A stretch of DNA of 64,000 nucleotides. Origin: Serratia marcescens. GTDB taxonomy: Bacteria; Pseudomonadota; Gammaproteobacteria; Enterobacterales; Enterobacteriaceae. Below are positions 21,889 to 32,964 of the stretch, in pieces. The stretch covers positions 1-64,000 of the forward strand of contig JADMXW010000014.1 in the NCBI GenBank assembly GCA_015548865.1, given 5' to 3'. Both the position numbers and the translations under genes were made by a program. The notes under the pieces were generated by a model. The model was not told where the DNA came from and searched no databases. It saw only the letters and a list, made by a program, of their open reading frames with translations. Numbering within the stretch: the first letter of the stretch is position 1; each line of letters opens with the position of its first letter.

Positions 21889-23619
21889 ATGTCAACAAGT
21901 GTATTTAATCGTCGCTGGGCCACTTTATTACTTGAAGCGTTGACTCGTCATGGCGTTCGTCATATTTGTATCGCGCCGGGCTCGCGCTCCACCCCATTAA
22001 CGCTGGCTGCGGCTGCGCATACAGCTGTGGTTTGTCACACCCATTTCGATGAACGTGGGTTGGGCCATCTTGCGCTTGGGTTAGCCAAGGCATCGCGTGA
22101 ACCTGTGGCGATCATTGTGACCTCAGGCACGGCAACGGCCAACCTCTATCCCGCGATAATTGAAGCCGGATTAACCGGGGAGCGGCTGGTGGTACTGACA
22201 GCCGATCGTCCACCGGAATTGATTGACTGTGGGGCCAACCAGGCAATTCGCCAGCAGGGAATGTATGCTTCTCATCCAACTCAGACGCTCAATTTGCCAC
22301 GACCTACGCCCGATTTACCCGCTCGCTGGCTGGTGTCAGTGGTTGACGGTGCTCTGGGGGCGTTAACCCATGGCGCACTTCATATCAATTGCCCCTTTTC
22401 AGAACCGTTGTACGGTCCCGATGACGGTGATTTGTATCAGGACTGGCTGGCAACGCTGGGCGGATGGTGGCAAACGCGTACTCCTTGGCTGCGTGTGGCG
22501 CATCCGACTGCGGTGACAGTGGAACCGGATTGGCCCTTATGGCGCAAAAAGCGCGGAGTAGTTCTGGTAGGACGAGTAACGGCAGAAGAAGGTGCACAAC
22601 TGACCGCGTGGGCGGAAACCTTGGGCTGGCCGTTGATTGGCGATGCTTTATCACAAACCGGTCAACCTTTACCCTATGCGGATTTGTGGGTGACGCACCC
22701 GACAGCCGCGCAGCAATTGCAGGCGGCCGAGGTTGTGTTGCAATTTGGCGGAAGTTTGACTGGAAAACGCGTGTTGCAGTGGCAGGAGAACTGTCGCCCT
22801 CAGGAGTTCTGGCTGATCGACCCTATGCCTGGTCGGCTCGATCCAGCCCATCATCGTGGTCGTCGCTTGGTGGCCTCTGTGACGGAATGGCTGAATGCCC
22901 ATCCGGCGCAGGCACAGGCACCGTGGGCGCGCGGGCTTGCTGCTTGTGTAGATACGGTTCGTGATTATGTGGCTGCGCGTTTAGCGGGGCCGTTTGGTGA
23001 AGCGCCTTTGGCACACCGTGTCGCGGCGTTGTTGCCGCCGAATGGGCAGTTATTTGCGGGCAATAGTCTGGTCATTCGTCTGATCGATGCGCTGGCACAG
23101 TTGCCAGGCGCATATAACGTGTATGGCAACCGTGGTGCTAGCGGTATTGATGGCCTGATTGCGACCATGGCTGGGGTTCAGCGAGCGAACAGTTTGCCGA
23201 CGTTGGGTATCGTGGGCGATCTCTCCGCGCTGTATGACATGAACTCGCTGGCGTTACTGCGTCAGGCGCCAGCGCCACTGGTGCTGATGGTAGTGAACAA
23301 TAACGGTGGACAGATTTTCTCTTTGTTACCGACACCGGCTCGAGCCCGTGAAACTTTTTATTGCATGCCACAAGATGTGGAGTTCAGCCATGTCGCTGCT
23401 ATGTTCGGACTGAATTACGTGCGAGCTGAAAGCTGGCAACAGGTGAGTGAGGCCACATCCACATGCTGGACTCAGGGTGGTGTGACGCTTCTGGAAGCGG
23501 TGGTAGACGCCAAAGCCGGTGCCGATACGCTCAATCAACTGGCAACACAGGTGGCCAGCGGCGAGATTGAGATACAACTGGAAAACGACATTGCCCGTTT
23601 AGCACCAATTTCGCTATGA
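21889..23619 (+). CDS. menD: 2-succinyl-5-enolpyruvyl-6-hydroxy-3-cyclohexene-1-carboxylate synthase MenD
   Basis: A 576-residue ThDP-dependent enzyme joining isochorismate and 2-oxoglutarate. N-terminal pyrimidine-binding domain: [28 protein letters not shown] and [12 protein letters not shown]-terminal ThDP/Mg domain: NRGASGIDG and [12 protein letters not shown] with NNNGGQIF. Slightly longer than E. coli MenD (556). It follows menF by 107 nt and overlaps menH by 4 nt. Confidence 0.97.
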   Translation: MSTSVFNRRWATLLLEALTRHGVRHICIAPGSRSTPLTLAAAAHTAVVCHTHFDERGLGHLALGLAKASREPVAIIVTSGTATANLYPAIIEAGLTGERLVVLTADRPPELIDCGANQAIRQQGMYASHPTQTLNLPRPTPDLPARWLVSVVDGALGALTHGALHINCPFSEPLYGPDDGDLYQDWLATLGGWWQTRTPWLRVAHPTAVTVEPDWPLWRKKRGVVLVGRVTAEEGAQLTAWAETLGWPLIGDALSQTGQPLPYADLWVTHPTAAQQLQAAEVVLQFGGSLTGKRVLQWQENCRPQEFWLIDPMPGRLDPAHHRGRRLVASVTEWLNAHPAQAQAPWARGLAACVDTVRDYVAARLAGPFGEAPLAHRVAALLPPNGQLFAGNSLVIRLIDALAQLPGAYNVYGNRGASGIDGLIATMAGVQRANSLPTLGIVGDLSALYDMNSLALLRQAPAPLVLMVVNNNGGQIFSLLPTPARARETFYCMPQDVEFSHVAAMFGLNYVRAESWQQVSEATSTCWTQGGVTLLEAVVDAKAGADTLNQLATQVASGEIEIQLENDIARLAPISL

Positions 23620-24437
23620 GCGTTGAGTCATCGATGAGCTTGCACTGCCAACGTATTGAACCTCCTTATTTTACACCAGACACGCCTTGGTTGGTGTTGC
23701 TGCATGGATTGCTTGGCAGCGGTGATGACTGGCAAGCATTGTGCCCGTTCTTATCGGAGTGGCCTATTCTGCGGGTGGATTTACCTGGACATGGTGCATC
23801 GGTTTCCATACGCGTGCGTAATTTTAGCGAAATGCGCCAACAATTAGCGTTTACCCTGCGCGCTGAGGGCATCAGTCGCTATTGGCTGATTGGGTATTCG
23901 TTGGGCGGGCGTATCGCGATGGATTTCGCTGCTTCATCTATGGGTGAAGAAGCGACGGGATTACTTGGCCTCTTGGTGGAAGGTGGAAACCCCGGATTGA
24001 GTGACAATGCACAGCGTCAGGCGCGTATGGATCATGATGCGCGTTGGGCTGAGCGTTTTCGTCACGAGCCTTTGTCCGCCGTGCTTACTGATTGGTATCA
24101 TCAAGAGGTTTTTGCCGATTTAACCGATGAGGCGCGCCAGAAATTGATTACCGTGCGCAGTCGAAACGATGCCACTGGCGTGGCTGACATGCTTGAGGCA
24201 ACATCGTTGGGTCGTCAACCTTGGTTATTGGATGCGGTGCGGCGTATCGGTTTACCCTTTGGTTATCTGTGCGGCGTGCAGGATCAAAAATTTCAGTCTA
24301 TTGCTCAAACATACCGGTTGCCGCTGCTGTCGATTGCGCACGCGGGTCACAATGCGCATCGTGCCAACCCGACGGATTATGCGCAACAGATACGATCTTT
24401 TATAACTTCGCCCAAGGCCGCGCAAGCGCAGGGCTAA
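23616..24437 (+). CDS. menH: 2-succinyl-6-hydroxy-2,4-cyclohexadiene-1-carboxylate synthase MenH
   Basis: A 273-residue alpha/beta-hydrolase that eliminates pyruvate from the MenD product. The nucleophile elbow is GYSLGG (about residues 92-97), the oxyanion region [14 protein letters not shown], and the catalytic His lies in AGHNAHR near the C-terminus. The ATG at 23616 overlaps the menD stop (ATGA); an ATG at 23634 (MSLHC) with a weak TTGAG upstream is an equally possible start and would be closer to the E. coli length (252). Confidence 0.93.
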   Translation: MSVESSMSLHCQRIEPPYFTPDTPWLVLLHGLLGSGDDWQALCPFLSEWPILRVDLPGHGASVSIRVRNFSEMRQQLAFTLRAEGISRYWLIGYSLGGRIAMDFAASSMGEEATGLLGLLVEGGNPGLSDNAQRQARMDHDARWAERFRHEPLSAVLTDWYHQEVFADLTDEARQKLITVRSRNDATGVADMLEATSLGRQPWLLDAVRRIGLPFGYLCGVQDQKFQSIAQTYRLPLLSIAHAGHNAHRANPTDYAQQIRSFITSPKAAQAQG

Positions 24438-24488
24438 TACTCTCTCTGCCACGGTAGACTCCTGGCACCCTATGAAGGAAGGAACACT

Positions 24489-25346
24489 ATGCTTTATCCG
24501 AGTGAAGAACTGCTGTATGCCCCAGTAGAATGGCATGATTGTAGCGGTGATTTTGTCGATATTCTCTATCATAAATCGACGGATGGCATTGCCAAAATCA
24601 CCATTAACCGGCCACAGGTACGCAATGCTTTCCGCCCTTTGACAGTAAAAGAGATGCTTCAGGCGTTGGAAAATGCCCGCTACGATGACGGTATCGGTGT
24701 GATTATTCTTACCGGTGCGGGAGATAAAGCATTTTGTTCCGGCGGCGATCAAAAAGTGCGCGGTGATTACGGCGGTTATCAGGATGACAGTGGTGTTCAT
24801 CACCTTAACGTGCTGGATTTTCAGCGCCAGATTCGTACTTGCCCGAAACCGGTTGTTGCCATGGTGGCTGGTTACTCCATCGGTGGTGGTCATGTGCTGC
24901 ACATGATGTGCGACCTGACCATTGCGGCGGAAAATGCGATTTTCGGACAAACTGGACCGCGGGTAGGTTCCTTTGACGGCGGGTGGGGCGCCTCTTATAT
25001 GGCGCGTATCGTTGGTCAGAAGAAAGCGCGGGAAATTTGGTTCCTGTGCCGCCAGTACGATGCTGCCGAGGCGTTGGATATGGGGCTGGTGAACACGGTT
25101 GTACCGTTGGCTTCATTGGAAAAAGAGACGGTGCGCTGGTGCCGTGAAATGTTGCAAAACAGCCCGATGGCGCTGCGCTGCCTGAAGGCAGCACTGAATG
25201 CCGATTGCGATGGGCAGGCAGGGCTTCAAGAGCTGGCCGGCAACGCAACCATGCTGTTCTATATGACGGAAGAAGGGCAAGAAGGTCGTAATGCCTTCAA
25301 CGAAAAACGTCAGCCCGACTTCAGCAAATTCAAGCGTAATCCATAA
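24489..25346 (+). CDS. menB: 1,4-dihydroxy-2-naphthoyl-CoA synthase MenB
   Basis: A 285-residue crotonase-fold enzyme, the same length as E. coli MenB. It closes the naphthoquinone ring of o-succinylbenzoyl-CoA. Seen motifs are [11 protein letters not shown] (oxyanion hole), [19 protein letters not shown], and [15 protein letters not shown] with the conserved Asp. AAGGAAGG precedes the ATG by 5 nt. The stop overlaps the menC start (TAATG). Confidence 0.98.
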   Translation: MLYPSEELLYAPVEWHDCSGDFVDILYHKSTDGIAKITINRPQVRNAFRPLTVKEMLQALENARYDDGIGVIILTGAGDKAFCSGGDQKVRGDYGGYQDDSGVHHLNVLDFQRQIRTCPKPVVAMVAGYSIGGGHVLHMMCDLTIAAENAIFGQTGPRVGSFDGGWGASYMARIVGQKKAREIWFLCRQYDAAEALDMGLVNTVVPLASLEKETVRWCREMLQNSPMALRCLKAALNADCDGQAGLQELAGNATMLFYMTEEGQEGRNAFNEKRQPDFSKFKRNP

Positions 25347-26320
25347 TGCGCGGTGCGTCGGTTTATCGCTACAGTGTGCCGATGGACGCGGGTGTGGTGT
25401 TGCGTAATCAGCGCTTGAAGACCCGCGATGGGCTGATCGTGCACCTGCGTGATGGTGCACATGAAGGCTGGGGCGAAGTCGCCCCTTTGCCGGAGTTCAG
25501 TCAGGAAACGTTGCCTGAGGCGCAGGCTGCTCTGTGTGCCGCATTGATGCGTTGGCAAGCGGGAGACACACCGGATGGTGCGGCGTTGCCGCCGTCGGTG
25601 GCTTTCGGATTAAGCTGCGCGTTGGCTGAGTGCGATGCGCGTTTGCCATTGGATGCCGATTACCGCAAGGCTCCGCTGTGCAGCGGCGATCCGGATGAGT
25701 TGTTTGCTTTGCTGCAAGGCATGCCGGGCGACAAAGTGGCAAAAATCAAGGTGGGGTTGTACGAAGCGGTGCGTGACGGCATGATCGTTAATGTGTTGCT
25801 GGAGGCGCTGCCGGATTTAACGCTACGTCTGGATGCCAATCGCAGTTGGACGCGTGCTAAAGCGGACGGATTTGCCCGTTATGTTGCGCCGGAACTGCGC
25901 TCGCGCATCGCATTTCTCGAAGAACCGTGCAAAACACGTGAGGAGTCGCGTGCATTTGCCCGCGATACTGGCATCGCGATTGCCTGGGATGAAAGCGTTC
26001 GCGATGCGGATTTTTGCGTGCAGAAAGAACCTGGCGTGAGCGCCATTATCATCAAACCCACTCTGGTCGGCAGTCTGGCGCGTTGTGAGCAACTGGTGCG
26101 TGAAGCTCAGCAGGCTGGCTTGATCGCCGTAATCAGCTCCAGCATTGAGTCAAGTCTGGCGCTGACGCAGTTGGCCCGCATCGCTCAGTGGTTAACACCG
26201 GGGGTTGTACCCGGTTTGGATACGCTGGATCTGATGCAAATGCAGGTAGTGCGTGCCTGGCCGAATAGCGCACTGCCGCTGCAATCCTTGGACTCTCTGG
26301 ATAAGGTATGGCAGGTATAA
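25346..26320 (+). CDS. menC: o-Succinylbenzoate synthase MenC
   Basis: A 324-residue enolase-superfamily enzyme that dehydrates the MenH product to o-succinylbenzoate. Conserved elements: AKIKVGLYE (catalytic Lys), LRLDANRSW (metal Asp), FLEEPCK (metal Glu), AWDESVRD (metal Asp) and [10 protein letters not shown] (second Lys). It overlaps menB by 1 nt and menE by 13 nt, indicating coupled translation. Confidence 0.96.
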   Translation: MRGASVYRYSVPMDAGVVLRNQRLKTRDGLIVHLRDGAHEGWGEVAPLPEFSQETLPEAQAALCAALMRWQAGDTPDGAALPPSVAFGLSCALAECDARLPLDADYRKAPLCSGDPDELFALLQGMPGDKVAKIKVGLYEAVRDGMIVNVLLEALPDLTLRLDANRSWTRAKADGFARYVAPELRSRIAFLEEPCKTREESRAFARDTGIAIAWDESVRDADFCVQKEPGVSAIIIKPTLVGSLARCEQLVREAQQAGLIAVISSSIESSLALTQLARIAQWLTPGVVPGLDTLDLMQMQVVRAWPNSALPLQSLDSLDKVWQV

Positions 26321-27720
26321 CGGATTGGCCCTGGCGATATTGGGCAGAGCGTAAACCGCAGGCGCTTGCGCTGACAGTAGATGCAGAGGCATGGAGTTGG
26401 CGACAGCTTGCATGCCATTGTGCTGCCCTTGCTGATGTCTATTCCCAGCAAGGGGTGAGGGCTGGCGATATCGTGGCGTTGCGAGGGAAAAACAGCGCTG
26501 CGATATTATTCAGTTATCTGTCTTTGCTGCAATGCGGCGCGCGGGTGTTGCCGCTGAATCCACAGTTGCCTGCATCACTGCTGTCTACGTTGTTGCCGCA
26601 GCTCGGCGTGTTGCACTTTCTTTCTGTTGCGCCCACTGAAGATGAACCCTCAACGGCGTTCAATCAATTGCATCATCCTGACAGTGTCGACGCAGAGGCG
26701 TTGGTGGGACGACAACTGCCTGAGTGGCAGGCTTCCCGCCTTGCTACCCTCACGTTGACCTCGGGCTCCAGCGGGCTACCGAAGGCGGCGGCACATGCTT
26801 TCTCTGCCCATATTGCCAGTGCACGGGGTGTCATTGAATTGATGTCCTTCACCGCGCAGGAGAGTTGGTTGCTTTCATTGCCTTTGTTTCATGTGTCGGG
26901 GCAGGGCATTGTCTGGCGTTGGCTTACGGCTGGAGCGCGATTAGTCGTGGTGCGCGGCGCGCAGCCGCTGGAGCAGGCGCTGCAAGATTGCTCTTATGCA
27001 TCATTGGTTCCGACACAACTGTGGCGCTTACTGGCACAAGACTCGTTACCAGCTTCCCTTAAAGCCGTATTGCTCGGCGGTGCGGCAATTCCGCTGGAAC
27101 TGACGCAGCAGGCTGAGGCGCGAGGAATTCGTTGCTGGTGCGGTTATGGCATGACAGAAATGGCCTCTACAGTGTGTGCAAAGCGGGCTGATGGGCGAGC
27201 GGGTGTCGGCCTTCCGCTGCTTGCGCGTGAAATCTGTGTGCGGGAAGGCGAGATCTTACTGCGCGGTGAAAGTCTGGCGGCGGGATACTGGCGTGATGGT
27301 ACGTTGCTGCCGCTCACCGATAGTGAGGGGTGGTTTCATACACGTGACAGTGGCGTGTTTCAGCAGGACGAGTGGCACATATTGGGGCGATTGGACAATC
27401 AGTTCTTCAGCGGCGGCGAAGGTATCCAGCCGGAGAATATTGAAGCACTGCTGCTAACGCATCCGATGGTATTACACGCGTGCGTGGTGCCGGTACCCGA
27501 TGCCGAATTCGGCCAGCGGCCTGTAGCCGTGTTAGATGTCTCCCCTGATATAACGCTTATGGCTATTGGAGACTGGCTCACGCCGCAGTTGGCGGGATTT
27601 CAGCGTCCGGTAGCCTACTATGCCATGCCCGCTGAATTACTTGGCGGTGGCATTAAAATTGCGCGCGCGCAGGTGAAGGACTGGGCTGAAAAAATCTATC
27701 GCAGTGGCGTGTATCGATAG
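26308..27720 (+). CDS. menE: o-Succinylbenzoate-CoA ligase MenE
   Basis: A 470-residue ANL-superfamily adenylating enzyme, last gene of the menaquinone operon. The AMP-binding signature is [22 protein letters not shown] and HTRDSGVF are further core motifs. The C-terminal hinge and Lys region ([20 protein letters not shown] ... [14 protein letters not shown]) carries the Lys used for adenylation. It begins 13 nt before the menC stop. No terminator hairpin is evident directly after it. Confidence 0.95.
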   Translation: MAGITDWPWRYWAERKPQALALTVDAEAWSWRQLACHCAALADVYSQQGVRAGDIVALRGKNSAAILFSYLSLLQCGARVLPLNPQLPASLLSTLLPQLGVLHFLSVAPTEDEPSTAFNQLHHPDSVDAEALVGRQLPEWQASRLATLTLTSGSSGLPKAAAHAFSAHIASARGVIELMSFTAQESWLLSLPLFHVSGQGIVWRWLTAGARLVVVRGAQPLEQALQDCSYASLVPTQLWRLLAQDSLPASLKAVLLGGAAIPLELTQQAEARGIRCWCGYGMTEMASTVCAKRADGRAGVGLPLLAREICVREGEILLRGESLAAGYWRDGTLLPLTDSEGWFHTRDSGVFQQDEWHILGRLDNQFFSGGEGIQPENIEALLLTHPMVLHACVVPVPDAEFGQRPVAVLDVSPDITLMAIGDWLTPQLAGFQRPVAYYAMPAELLGGGIKIARAQVKDWAEKIYRSGVYR

Positions 27721-27815
27721 GCTGTTCACTGCGTTCATTGATGATATTAATACAATTTGTTGCTGGCCTCCGGGGCTGATTCAGGTAAAATCCCTCGGAT
27801 GCGATGTGTCGCTTA

Positions 27816-27956
27816 TATACCTGGCATACTTCAAGTTACATGTGCGTTGGCGGTACGCGTTAGAGACGCGTACAGGAGCATTGTCCTAACGGGCTAGCAC
27901 AAGTGCAGTTCAAAAACATTAACGGTTTGAGCTGCAACTCGCATTGTTGAAGATAT
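27816..27956 (+). repeat. Interspersed TATACCC-ended element (copy D, about 140 bp)
   Basis: It starts TATACCTGGCATACTTCAAG and ends TGCAACTCGCATTGTTGAAG. It retains GTTCAAAAAC...GGTTTG, a degenerate form of the internal hairpin. It fills most of the menE-yfaZ spacer. Confidence 0.65.
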
Positions 27957-27989
27957 GGCGGTTAATGGTCGATTTTAAGGATAAACAGA

Positions 27990-28532
27990 ATGAAAAAGAT
28001 TGCGATTGCCCTGGCAGGTAGCCTGCTGTTGGCAACAGCGACGGCTCAGGCCATCAGCTTCTCCGGGGAAGCGGGAGATGATTATGCTGGCGCAGGCGTT
28101 GGCTTTGGTCTGGGTGTTCCTGGCCTCGGCGCTAACGTAAGCTATGGCCATGGTAAAGATAACAACGATGTGTATGGTTTCGGCTTGGGATATACGCTGC
28201 CGCTGGGCGCGCTGTCACTGACCGTTGGGGGCAAAGCGCTCTACCTGAATCAGCAGCATGCTACCGATGGTTATGGTGTGGCGCTGGGAGGGGGGTTGCA
28301 GTTCCCGATTAATCGGTATTTCTCCCTGTACGGTGAAGGTTATTATGCGCCGGATGCGTTCTCCAGCCACATCGATCACTATGTGGAAGCAAAAGGGGGC
28401 GTGCGCTGGCAGGTATTCCGCCCGCTGAACCTGGATCTTGGTTACCGTTACATTAACATCGGTGGCGAAAGTGGTCGCTCTGATAACAAAGTGGCCGATA
28501 CTTTCTATCTGGGCGCTGGTTTCAACTTCTAA
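27990..28532 (+). CDS. yfaZ: YfaZ-family outer-membrane beta-barrel protein
   Basis: A 180-residue protein with a signal peptide (MKKIAIALAGSLLLATATAQA, cleavage likely after residue 21). Alternating glycine-rich beta-strands follow, ending in a Phe (LGAGFNF), typical of an outer-membrane barrel. It fits the YfaZ family, whose function is unknown. In E. coli yfaZ lies next to yfaY, which is found here 1.6 kb away with tyrP in between. A terminator follows. Confidence 0.85.
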   Translation: MKKIAIALAGSLLLATATAQAISFSGEAGDDYAGAGVGFGLGVPGLGANVSYGHGKDNNDVYGFGLGYTLPLGALSLTVGGKALYLNQQHATDGYGVALGGGLQFPINRYFSLYGEGYYAPDAFSSHIDHYVEAKGGVRWQVFRPLNLDLGYRYINIGGESGRSDNKVADTFYLGAGFNF

Positions 28533-28570
28533 GCCGTTAATCTAAGCCGTTAACGCTTAACCGCTATACA

Positions 28571-28604
28571 AAACGGGTGTTCGCAGCAGCGGCACCCGTT
28601 TTTG
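28571..28604 (+). terminator. Rho-independent terminator of yfaZ
   Basis: AAACGGGTG and CACCCGTTT form a 9-bp stem followed by TT-G-TT, 38 nt after the yfaZ stop. Confidence 0.8.
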
Positions 28605-28720
28605 TTAATTTGAACGCGGACAGCGCGCAGAAACCGCAACGTACATGCGGTACGTGAGAATTTCTAGCTCGGCTCGGGACTATAATATGGCAAGTGAAAT
28701 AGCCCTAATGGGACAGACTA

Positions 28721-29929
28721 TTAGCCCACCGTCGGTAGCCAGCCGCTTGCCATGGCGCACTGGATGGCAATAATGCCTATGCCGCATAAAAACACGAGGA
28801 GCAATGCCGGTGCGCCACCCGGTGTTGACGTACCGGACCGATGCAGTTGTCTCACACGCCAACTGAGCAGGGCTGGAATTAACAGGGCTAGCACGGCGAG
28901 TGCGATGGCGGCATAACCCAGTGCCATGACAAACCCTTGTGGGTAGAACAGCGCAAAAACAAGCGGTGGCGTAAACGTCAGCACGCCAGTTTGCAAACGT
29001 CCACGGACATTGTTCTGGCGTTTGAACAAATCAGCCAGATAATCGAACAGGCCGAGCGCAACGCCAAGGAAGGATGTTGCCAGCGCCAGATCGGCAAAAA
29101 GATGTACTGCAACTTCGACATGGCGAGATGCAACTAAACTTCGAATCGCTTGCATCAACCCATTCAGGCCGGCTTGCTGCGCCAGAATGGCGCTAAAGGT
29201 GCTACTGCTCAGCGCGCCAAGCGTCGCCAGTTGCCAGAACAGGTAAACGAATAGGGGAATTGCACTGCCGATGATAAAAATACGGCGCAATTTGCGACTA
29301 TCACCCCCCATGTAATGGACAATGCTGGGGATGCTGCCGTGAAAACCGAACGAGGTGAGTACCACTGGGAGGGCGGAAAGTGTCAGCCCTTGTTGCAATG
29401 GGAGTGTCAGTAGGTTCTGCTTTTCGACGTGTGGAATCATCATTCCCAGCATCACCAGCAGCATCAGTAGTTTCCCGCTGAACAGCAGACGATTGAAGAA
29501 ATCTACTGACGTGGTACCGATGCACACTACGCCACCGGCTAGCAGGGTGAACAGAAAAATACCCGCAGACGATGGAACAAAGTAGCCGCTCCACTGGTAC
29601 AAACTGCTCGCCAGCAACTCGCCTGCGCCGCTGATATAGGCGGCGGTCAGGGCATACATTAAAAACAGCATGCTGAAACCTGTGAGCCATTGGCCCCACT
29701 GACCCAAATAAATTTTGGCCAATGTACCCAGCCCGGTATGTGATGGCTGGTGTTGATAGACCTCTACTAGCAGAAGGGCGCTATAGCACATCAGTAGCCA
29801 TAGGCTCAACAAAATAGCAAAAGTAACGCTAAAACCAACGCCTGACGTTGCCAACGGCATAGCAAGCATGCCTGCCCCAATGGTGGTTCCTGCTACGATA
29901 AAAATGCTGCCAAATGTACGATTTCTCAC
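28721..29929 (-). CDS. tyrP: Tyrosine-specific permease TyrP
   Basis: A 402-residue transporter of the hydroxy/aromatic amino acid permease family, an inner-membrane proton symporter with about 11 membrane segments. The N-terminal [18 protein letters not shown] motif and the [25 protein letters not shown] segment match TyrP closely. The start is assigned to GTG at 29929 because AGGAGA precedes it and the protein then aligns with E. coli TyrP (403 aa); an ATG at 29953 lacks a properly spaced site. A TyrR-box-like sequence lies upstream. Confidence 0.93.
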   Translation of the reverse strand: MRNRTFGSIFIVAGTTIGAGMLAMPLATSGVGFSVTFAILLSLWLLMCYSALLLVEVYQHQPSHTGLGTLAKIYLGQWGQWLTGFSMLFLMYALTAAYISGAGELLASSLYQWSGYFVPSSAGIFLFTLLAGGVVCIGTTSVDFFNRLLFSGKLLMLLVMLGMMIPHVEKQNLLTLPLQQGLTLSALPVVLTSFGFHGSIPSIVHYMGGDSRKLRRIFIIGSAIPLFVYLFWQLATLGALSSSTFSAILAQQAGLNGLMQAIRSLVASRHVEVAVHLFADLALATSFLGVALGLFDYLADLFKRQNNVRGRLQTGVLTFTPPLVFALFYPQGFVMALGYAAIALAVLALLIPALLSWRVRQLHRSGTSTPGGAPALLLVFLCGIGIIAIQCAMASGWLPTVG

Positions 29930-30020
29930 CCTTTCTCCTGAGTGTAATAGCATCTCTTTTTCTTATGGCTGCGCAGACTAGAGGATTGCACGGTGTATGT
30001 CAAAACACCGTTACGAGACC

Positions 30021-30038
30021 TGTAAAGTTAACGTTACG
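30021..30038 (-). promoter_or_regulatory. TyrR-box-like site upstream of tyrP
   Basis: TGTAAA-6 nt-GTTACG resembles the TyrR box TGTAAA-N6-TTTACA, with one perfect half and 4 of 6 in the other. It is about 90 nt upstream of tyrP and also about 100 nt upstream of divergent yfaY. In E. coli tyrP is a TyrR-regulated gene. Confidence 0.45.
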
Positions 30039-30135
30039 ATTTGGGCGCATTCACAAAAAGTAGGCGCTGCAGTGCGTGGTCATTGTCTTTCTTCGGGGGA
30101 GTTTTTACAGTGGAAGAAAAACACAGGAGTAGCAC

Positions 30136-31332
30136 ATGCTGAGGGTGGAGATGTTGTGTACCGGAGACGAAGTGCTCCACGGACAGATTCTGGATACCAA
30201 TGCGGCCTGGTTGGCGGATTACCTGTTTGATCACGGTATCCCGATGACCAGCCGAATGACGGTAGGTGATAAGTTGGAAGAACTGGTGGCGGCGCTGACG
30301 CAACGCAGCCAAATTGCCGATGTGCTGATTGTGAACGGAGGGCTGGGGCCAACCAGTGATGATCTGAGTGCACTGGCGGCAGCAACGGCGGCGGGAGAAG
30401 GGTTGGTAGAACATCCAGAATGGATTGCGCGTATGGAGGCTTTCTTCACTGAGCGCGGGCGGGTGATGGCGCCGAGCAACCGTAAACAGGCACAGATTCC
30501 TGCCAGTGCCGATGTGGTGGATAACCCGATAGGGACAGCATGCGGCTTTATGTTAACGCTAAACCGCTGCCTGATGTTTTTCACGCCCGGCGTACCGTCA
30601 GAATTTAAAAGGATGGTGGATGAGCAGATAGTGCCGCGACTGCGTGAGCGTTTTTCTGTGGCGTCTGCGCCCTTGTGCCTGCGGTTAACTACCTTTGGCC
30701 GCTCAGAGAGCGATTTGGCAAACCAACTCGACAGCCTGCCGCTACCGGAAGGCGTGGTGCTGGGGTATCGTTCCTCTATGCCGATCATTGAACTGAAACT
30801 GACGGGCCCGGTATCACAACGTGCGGCGATGGAAGCGGCATGGGAGACGGTGCGATCGGTAGCGGGTGAAAACGCATTGTTCGAAGGAACACAAGGTTTA
30901 CCTGCTCAACTGGCGCAGCGTTTGACGGAGAAAGGATTAACGTTGACCGTCGGGGAATCATTTACCGCAGGTCTGCTCCATTGGCAGTTGAATGCTGCAC
31001 AAGTGCCTCTCAACGGCGGTGCACTGTGGTCGCAGACGCCGTTCGCAACGTTAACGGTGCTGGCGGAGGTGGCAAACCGTTTGGCGAACGAACACGAGTC
31101 TTCATTGGCGCTGGTGGTGAGCGACCGTCAGGATGATCGCTTATCCATTGCATTACACACCCCGCAGGGCACCTTTGCCCAGGCTATCTCGTTCAATGTG
31201 ACGCGCTATAGCCTGCAAACGCATCAGGAAGTGGTCGCCATGCTGGCGATGAACATGCTGCGCCGCTGGCTGAACGGTTGGTCACCGTACGGTGGGCATG
31301 GTTGGATCACGGTGGTGGATACGCTGGGGTAA
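30136..31332 (+). CDS. yfaY: CinA-like protein YfaY
   Basis: A 398-residue CinA-family protein. The N-terminal MoCF/COG1058 domain (about 1-170: VEMLCTGDEVLHGQILDTNAAWLA; NGGLGPTSDD; FTPGVPSEFKRMVDE) is the ADP-ribose pyrophosphatase part in other CinA proteins. The C-terminal PncC-like domain is degenerate: where PncC has ESCTGG this protein has ESFTAG, and the following Gly/Tyr-rich block is lost. NMN amidohydrolase activity is therefore unlikely, as is known for E. coli YfaY. AGGAG lies 7 nt before the ATG. Confidence 0.9.
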   Translation: MLRVEMLCTGDEVLHGQILDTNAAWLADYLFDHGIPMTSRMTVGDKLEELVAALTQRSQIADVLIVNGGLGPTSDDLSALAAATAAGEGLVEHPEWIARMEAFFTERGRVMAPSNRKQAQIPASADVVDNPIGTACGFMLTLNRCLMFFTPGVPSEFKRMVDEQIVPRLRERFSVASAPLCLRLTTFGRSESDLANQLDSLPLPEGVVLGYRSSMPIIELKLTGPVSQRAAMEAAWETVRSVAGENALFEGTQGLPAQLAQRLTEKGLTLTVGESFTAGLLHWQLNAAQVPLNGGALWSQTPFATLTVLAEVANRLANEHESSLALVVSDRQDDRLSIALHTPQGTFAQAISFNVTRYSLQTHQEVVAMLAMNMLRRWLNGWSPYGGHGWITVVDTLG

Positions 31333-31379
31333 ACGTGTTTTGTTTTTGATTTTCTGAGTTCCCCGCGTTCAATGGCGAT

Positions 31380-31640
31380 ATATGTGGGTAGCGCGCATGT
31401 TTTCGTGCGCGAAGAACGCAGTGATTTTCTGCTACTTGCGTAGCACGCGCCCGACGAGGGGTGTGCAGTCGCCCACCCCCCTCGCCCCCGCGCTTTTTGC
31501 GCAATGATGCCGCTGCGCGGTACCTTCGCAAACGGGGTCGCCGAACGGACCGCGCCTGACGTGCTCCCGGCACGGCAGGCGCTTTCGCCGCATCCCTGCG
31601 GCTCATCCTGGCGTCCCCTTATTGCTCAGCATCATTGGAC
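31380..31640. repeat. GC-rich, hairpin-rich spacer between yfaY and cnoX
   Basis: This noncoding stretch between converging genes is rich in inverted repeats: GCGCGCATG/CGTGCGCG around 31391-31411, CGAGGGGTG/CACCCCCCTCG around 31454-31486, and CGCGCTTTTTGCGC around 31490. The part near 31580-31615 resembles the GC-rich portion of the partial repeat copy at the window start. No gene or clear terminator is recognised. Confidence 0.45.
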
Positions 31641-31683
31641 GCGGGAGAGGTCAAGACCTTAAAACCTCATACAACAACGTGGA

Positions 31684-32562
31684 TTAATACAGTAGCGCGT
31701 ATAGCTGTCTGCGATAGCGCGAGGCGAGTGCATCGCCGGTGCCCAGTGCGGCCAGAATATCCATCATCGTTTTACGCGCGTTGCCGTCGGCGGCAGCCAA
31801 ATCTCTTTTCAACATCACAATCAGGCTTTCTAACGCTTCTTCATTGCGCCCCACCTGATGCAACTGCAACGCCAGCTTCACCGCCAGTTCAGCATTGTTC
31901 GGATCGGCGGCGAGTTGCTGTTGTAACTGTTGAATTTCGGGGGTGTCAGCGGCTTGCTTGAGCAAATCGATCTGAGCCACCAGGCTATGATAGCGCGTAT
32001 CCTGATCCTGCAACGGGATGGTATCCAATACTGCTTGCGCATCGTCGCTGCGGTTTAACTGAATTTGCACTTCAGCCAGCATCAGGCCGATATCACTACG
32101 CTGCTGGCTCAACTGCCAGGCATCTTTAAGCAGCGTCAGCGCTGCCGGGAGATCGCCTTCTTGAATGCGCTGCTGGGCTTCAGCCACTTTGAGTTCTTCT
32201 TCACGCGGCAATACGCGTTGCAGCAGGTCACGAATCGCTTCTTCCGGTTGTGGCCCCTGGAAACCGTCTAGCGGTTGACCTTCTTTGAACAGATAGACCG
32301 TCGGGATTGCACGAAGACCAAACTGTGCTGCAACCCGTTGTTCTGCATCACAATCTACTTGTGCCAAAATAAACTGGCCGGCATATTCCTGCGCCAGCTT
32401 GTGTAGCACCGGGGTAAGCTGCTGGCAGTGTTGACTGCGTTCAGACCAGAAATAAAACAGCACCGGCATTTGCATGGATTGCTCCAGCACCTGATGCAGG
32501 TTGGTTTCGTTAACGTCCATCACGCTTGCGTAATGGGCTGTGTTGGCATTAGGGTCTAGCAT
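31684..32562 (-). CDS. cnoX: Chaperedoxin CnoX (YbbN)
   Basis: A 292-residue protein with an N-terminal thioredoxin-fold domain (about 15-125) lacking the CXXC site (it has SQHC) and a C-terminal TPR-like domain. In E. coli CnoX protects substrates from oxidation and hands them to Gro[14 protein letters not shown] with the cis-Pro is conserved, as is the C-terminal [10 protein letters not shown] that binds GroEL. The ATG at 32562 follows GAGAGA at good spacing; in-frame starts upstream (32577, 32601) run toward a repeat and lack support. Confidence 0.93.
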   Translation of the reverse strand: MLDPNANTAHYASVMDVNETNLHQVLEQSMQMPVLFYFWSERSQHCQQLTPVLHKLAQEYAGQFILAQVDCDAEQRVAAQFGLRAIPTVYLFKEGQPLDGFQGPQPEEAIRDLLQRVLPREEELKVAEAQQRIQEGDLPAALTLLKDAWQLSQQRSDIGLMLAEVQIQLNRSDDAQAVLDTIPLQDQDTRYHSLVAQIDLLKQAADTPEIQQLQQQLAADPNNAELAVKLALQLHQVGRNEEALESLIVMLKRDLAAADGNARKTMMDILAALGTGDALASRYRRQLYALLY

Positions 32563-32589
32563 GGCAGTCTCTCTCATCCGTTTGGGGGA

Positions 32590-32861
32590 TATACCCGTCA
32601 TACTTCAAGTTGCATGTGCGTTGGCTACGTTCGTTATTCGGCTCATCCCTGGGCCTCACCGCTAACGAGGCCGCCGCAAGCGGTGTTCAAATTTGCTCCC
32701 AGCAGATTTGTCACCCGAATCACTTGCTTGAGTAGGCTCATCGGGGGCTTCTCCCTTTCCGTGTTACGAGATTCACAAATGCGTCTCACCCTAAAGGGTC
32801 AGCGTAAGCACTGTTCAAAACGTTAACGTTTTGCCCTGCAACTCAAACTATTTAGGCTATA
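32590..32861 (+). repeat. Interspersed TATACCC-ended element (copy E, 272 bp, longest)
   Basis: It starts TATACCCGTCATACTTCAAG and ends TGCAACTCAAACTATTTAGG-CTATA. Internal features are a GC hairpin, the GTTCAAA-stem-loop at 32688-32710 (CAAATTTGC/GCAGATTTG, loop TCCCA), and a perfect 18-bp palindrome CAAAACGTTAACGTTTTG near 32816-32833. It lies between cnoX and ybbO and holds no gene; 32862-32964 also shows none. Confidence 0.78.
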
Positions 32862-32964
32862 AATGGGGGCGAATAACGCCACTTCAAGCTGTTGTAACGT
32901 TCATCGTTCCGCTGTGCTGTAGGCGGAATCATGATGGCTATGGGGCAATAGTATATGCCGTTAA

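Noticed and set aside
24252-24950. 232-codon open frame antisense to menH-menB
   Set aside because: It spans the end of one gene and the start of the next on the opposite strand, with a composition typical of antisense shadows.
31333-31683. Possible CRISPR or tandem array in the GC-rich spacer
   Set aside because: The repeats are inverted and irregular, with no direct repeats separated by equal spacers.
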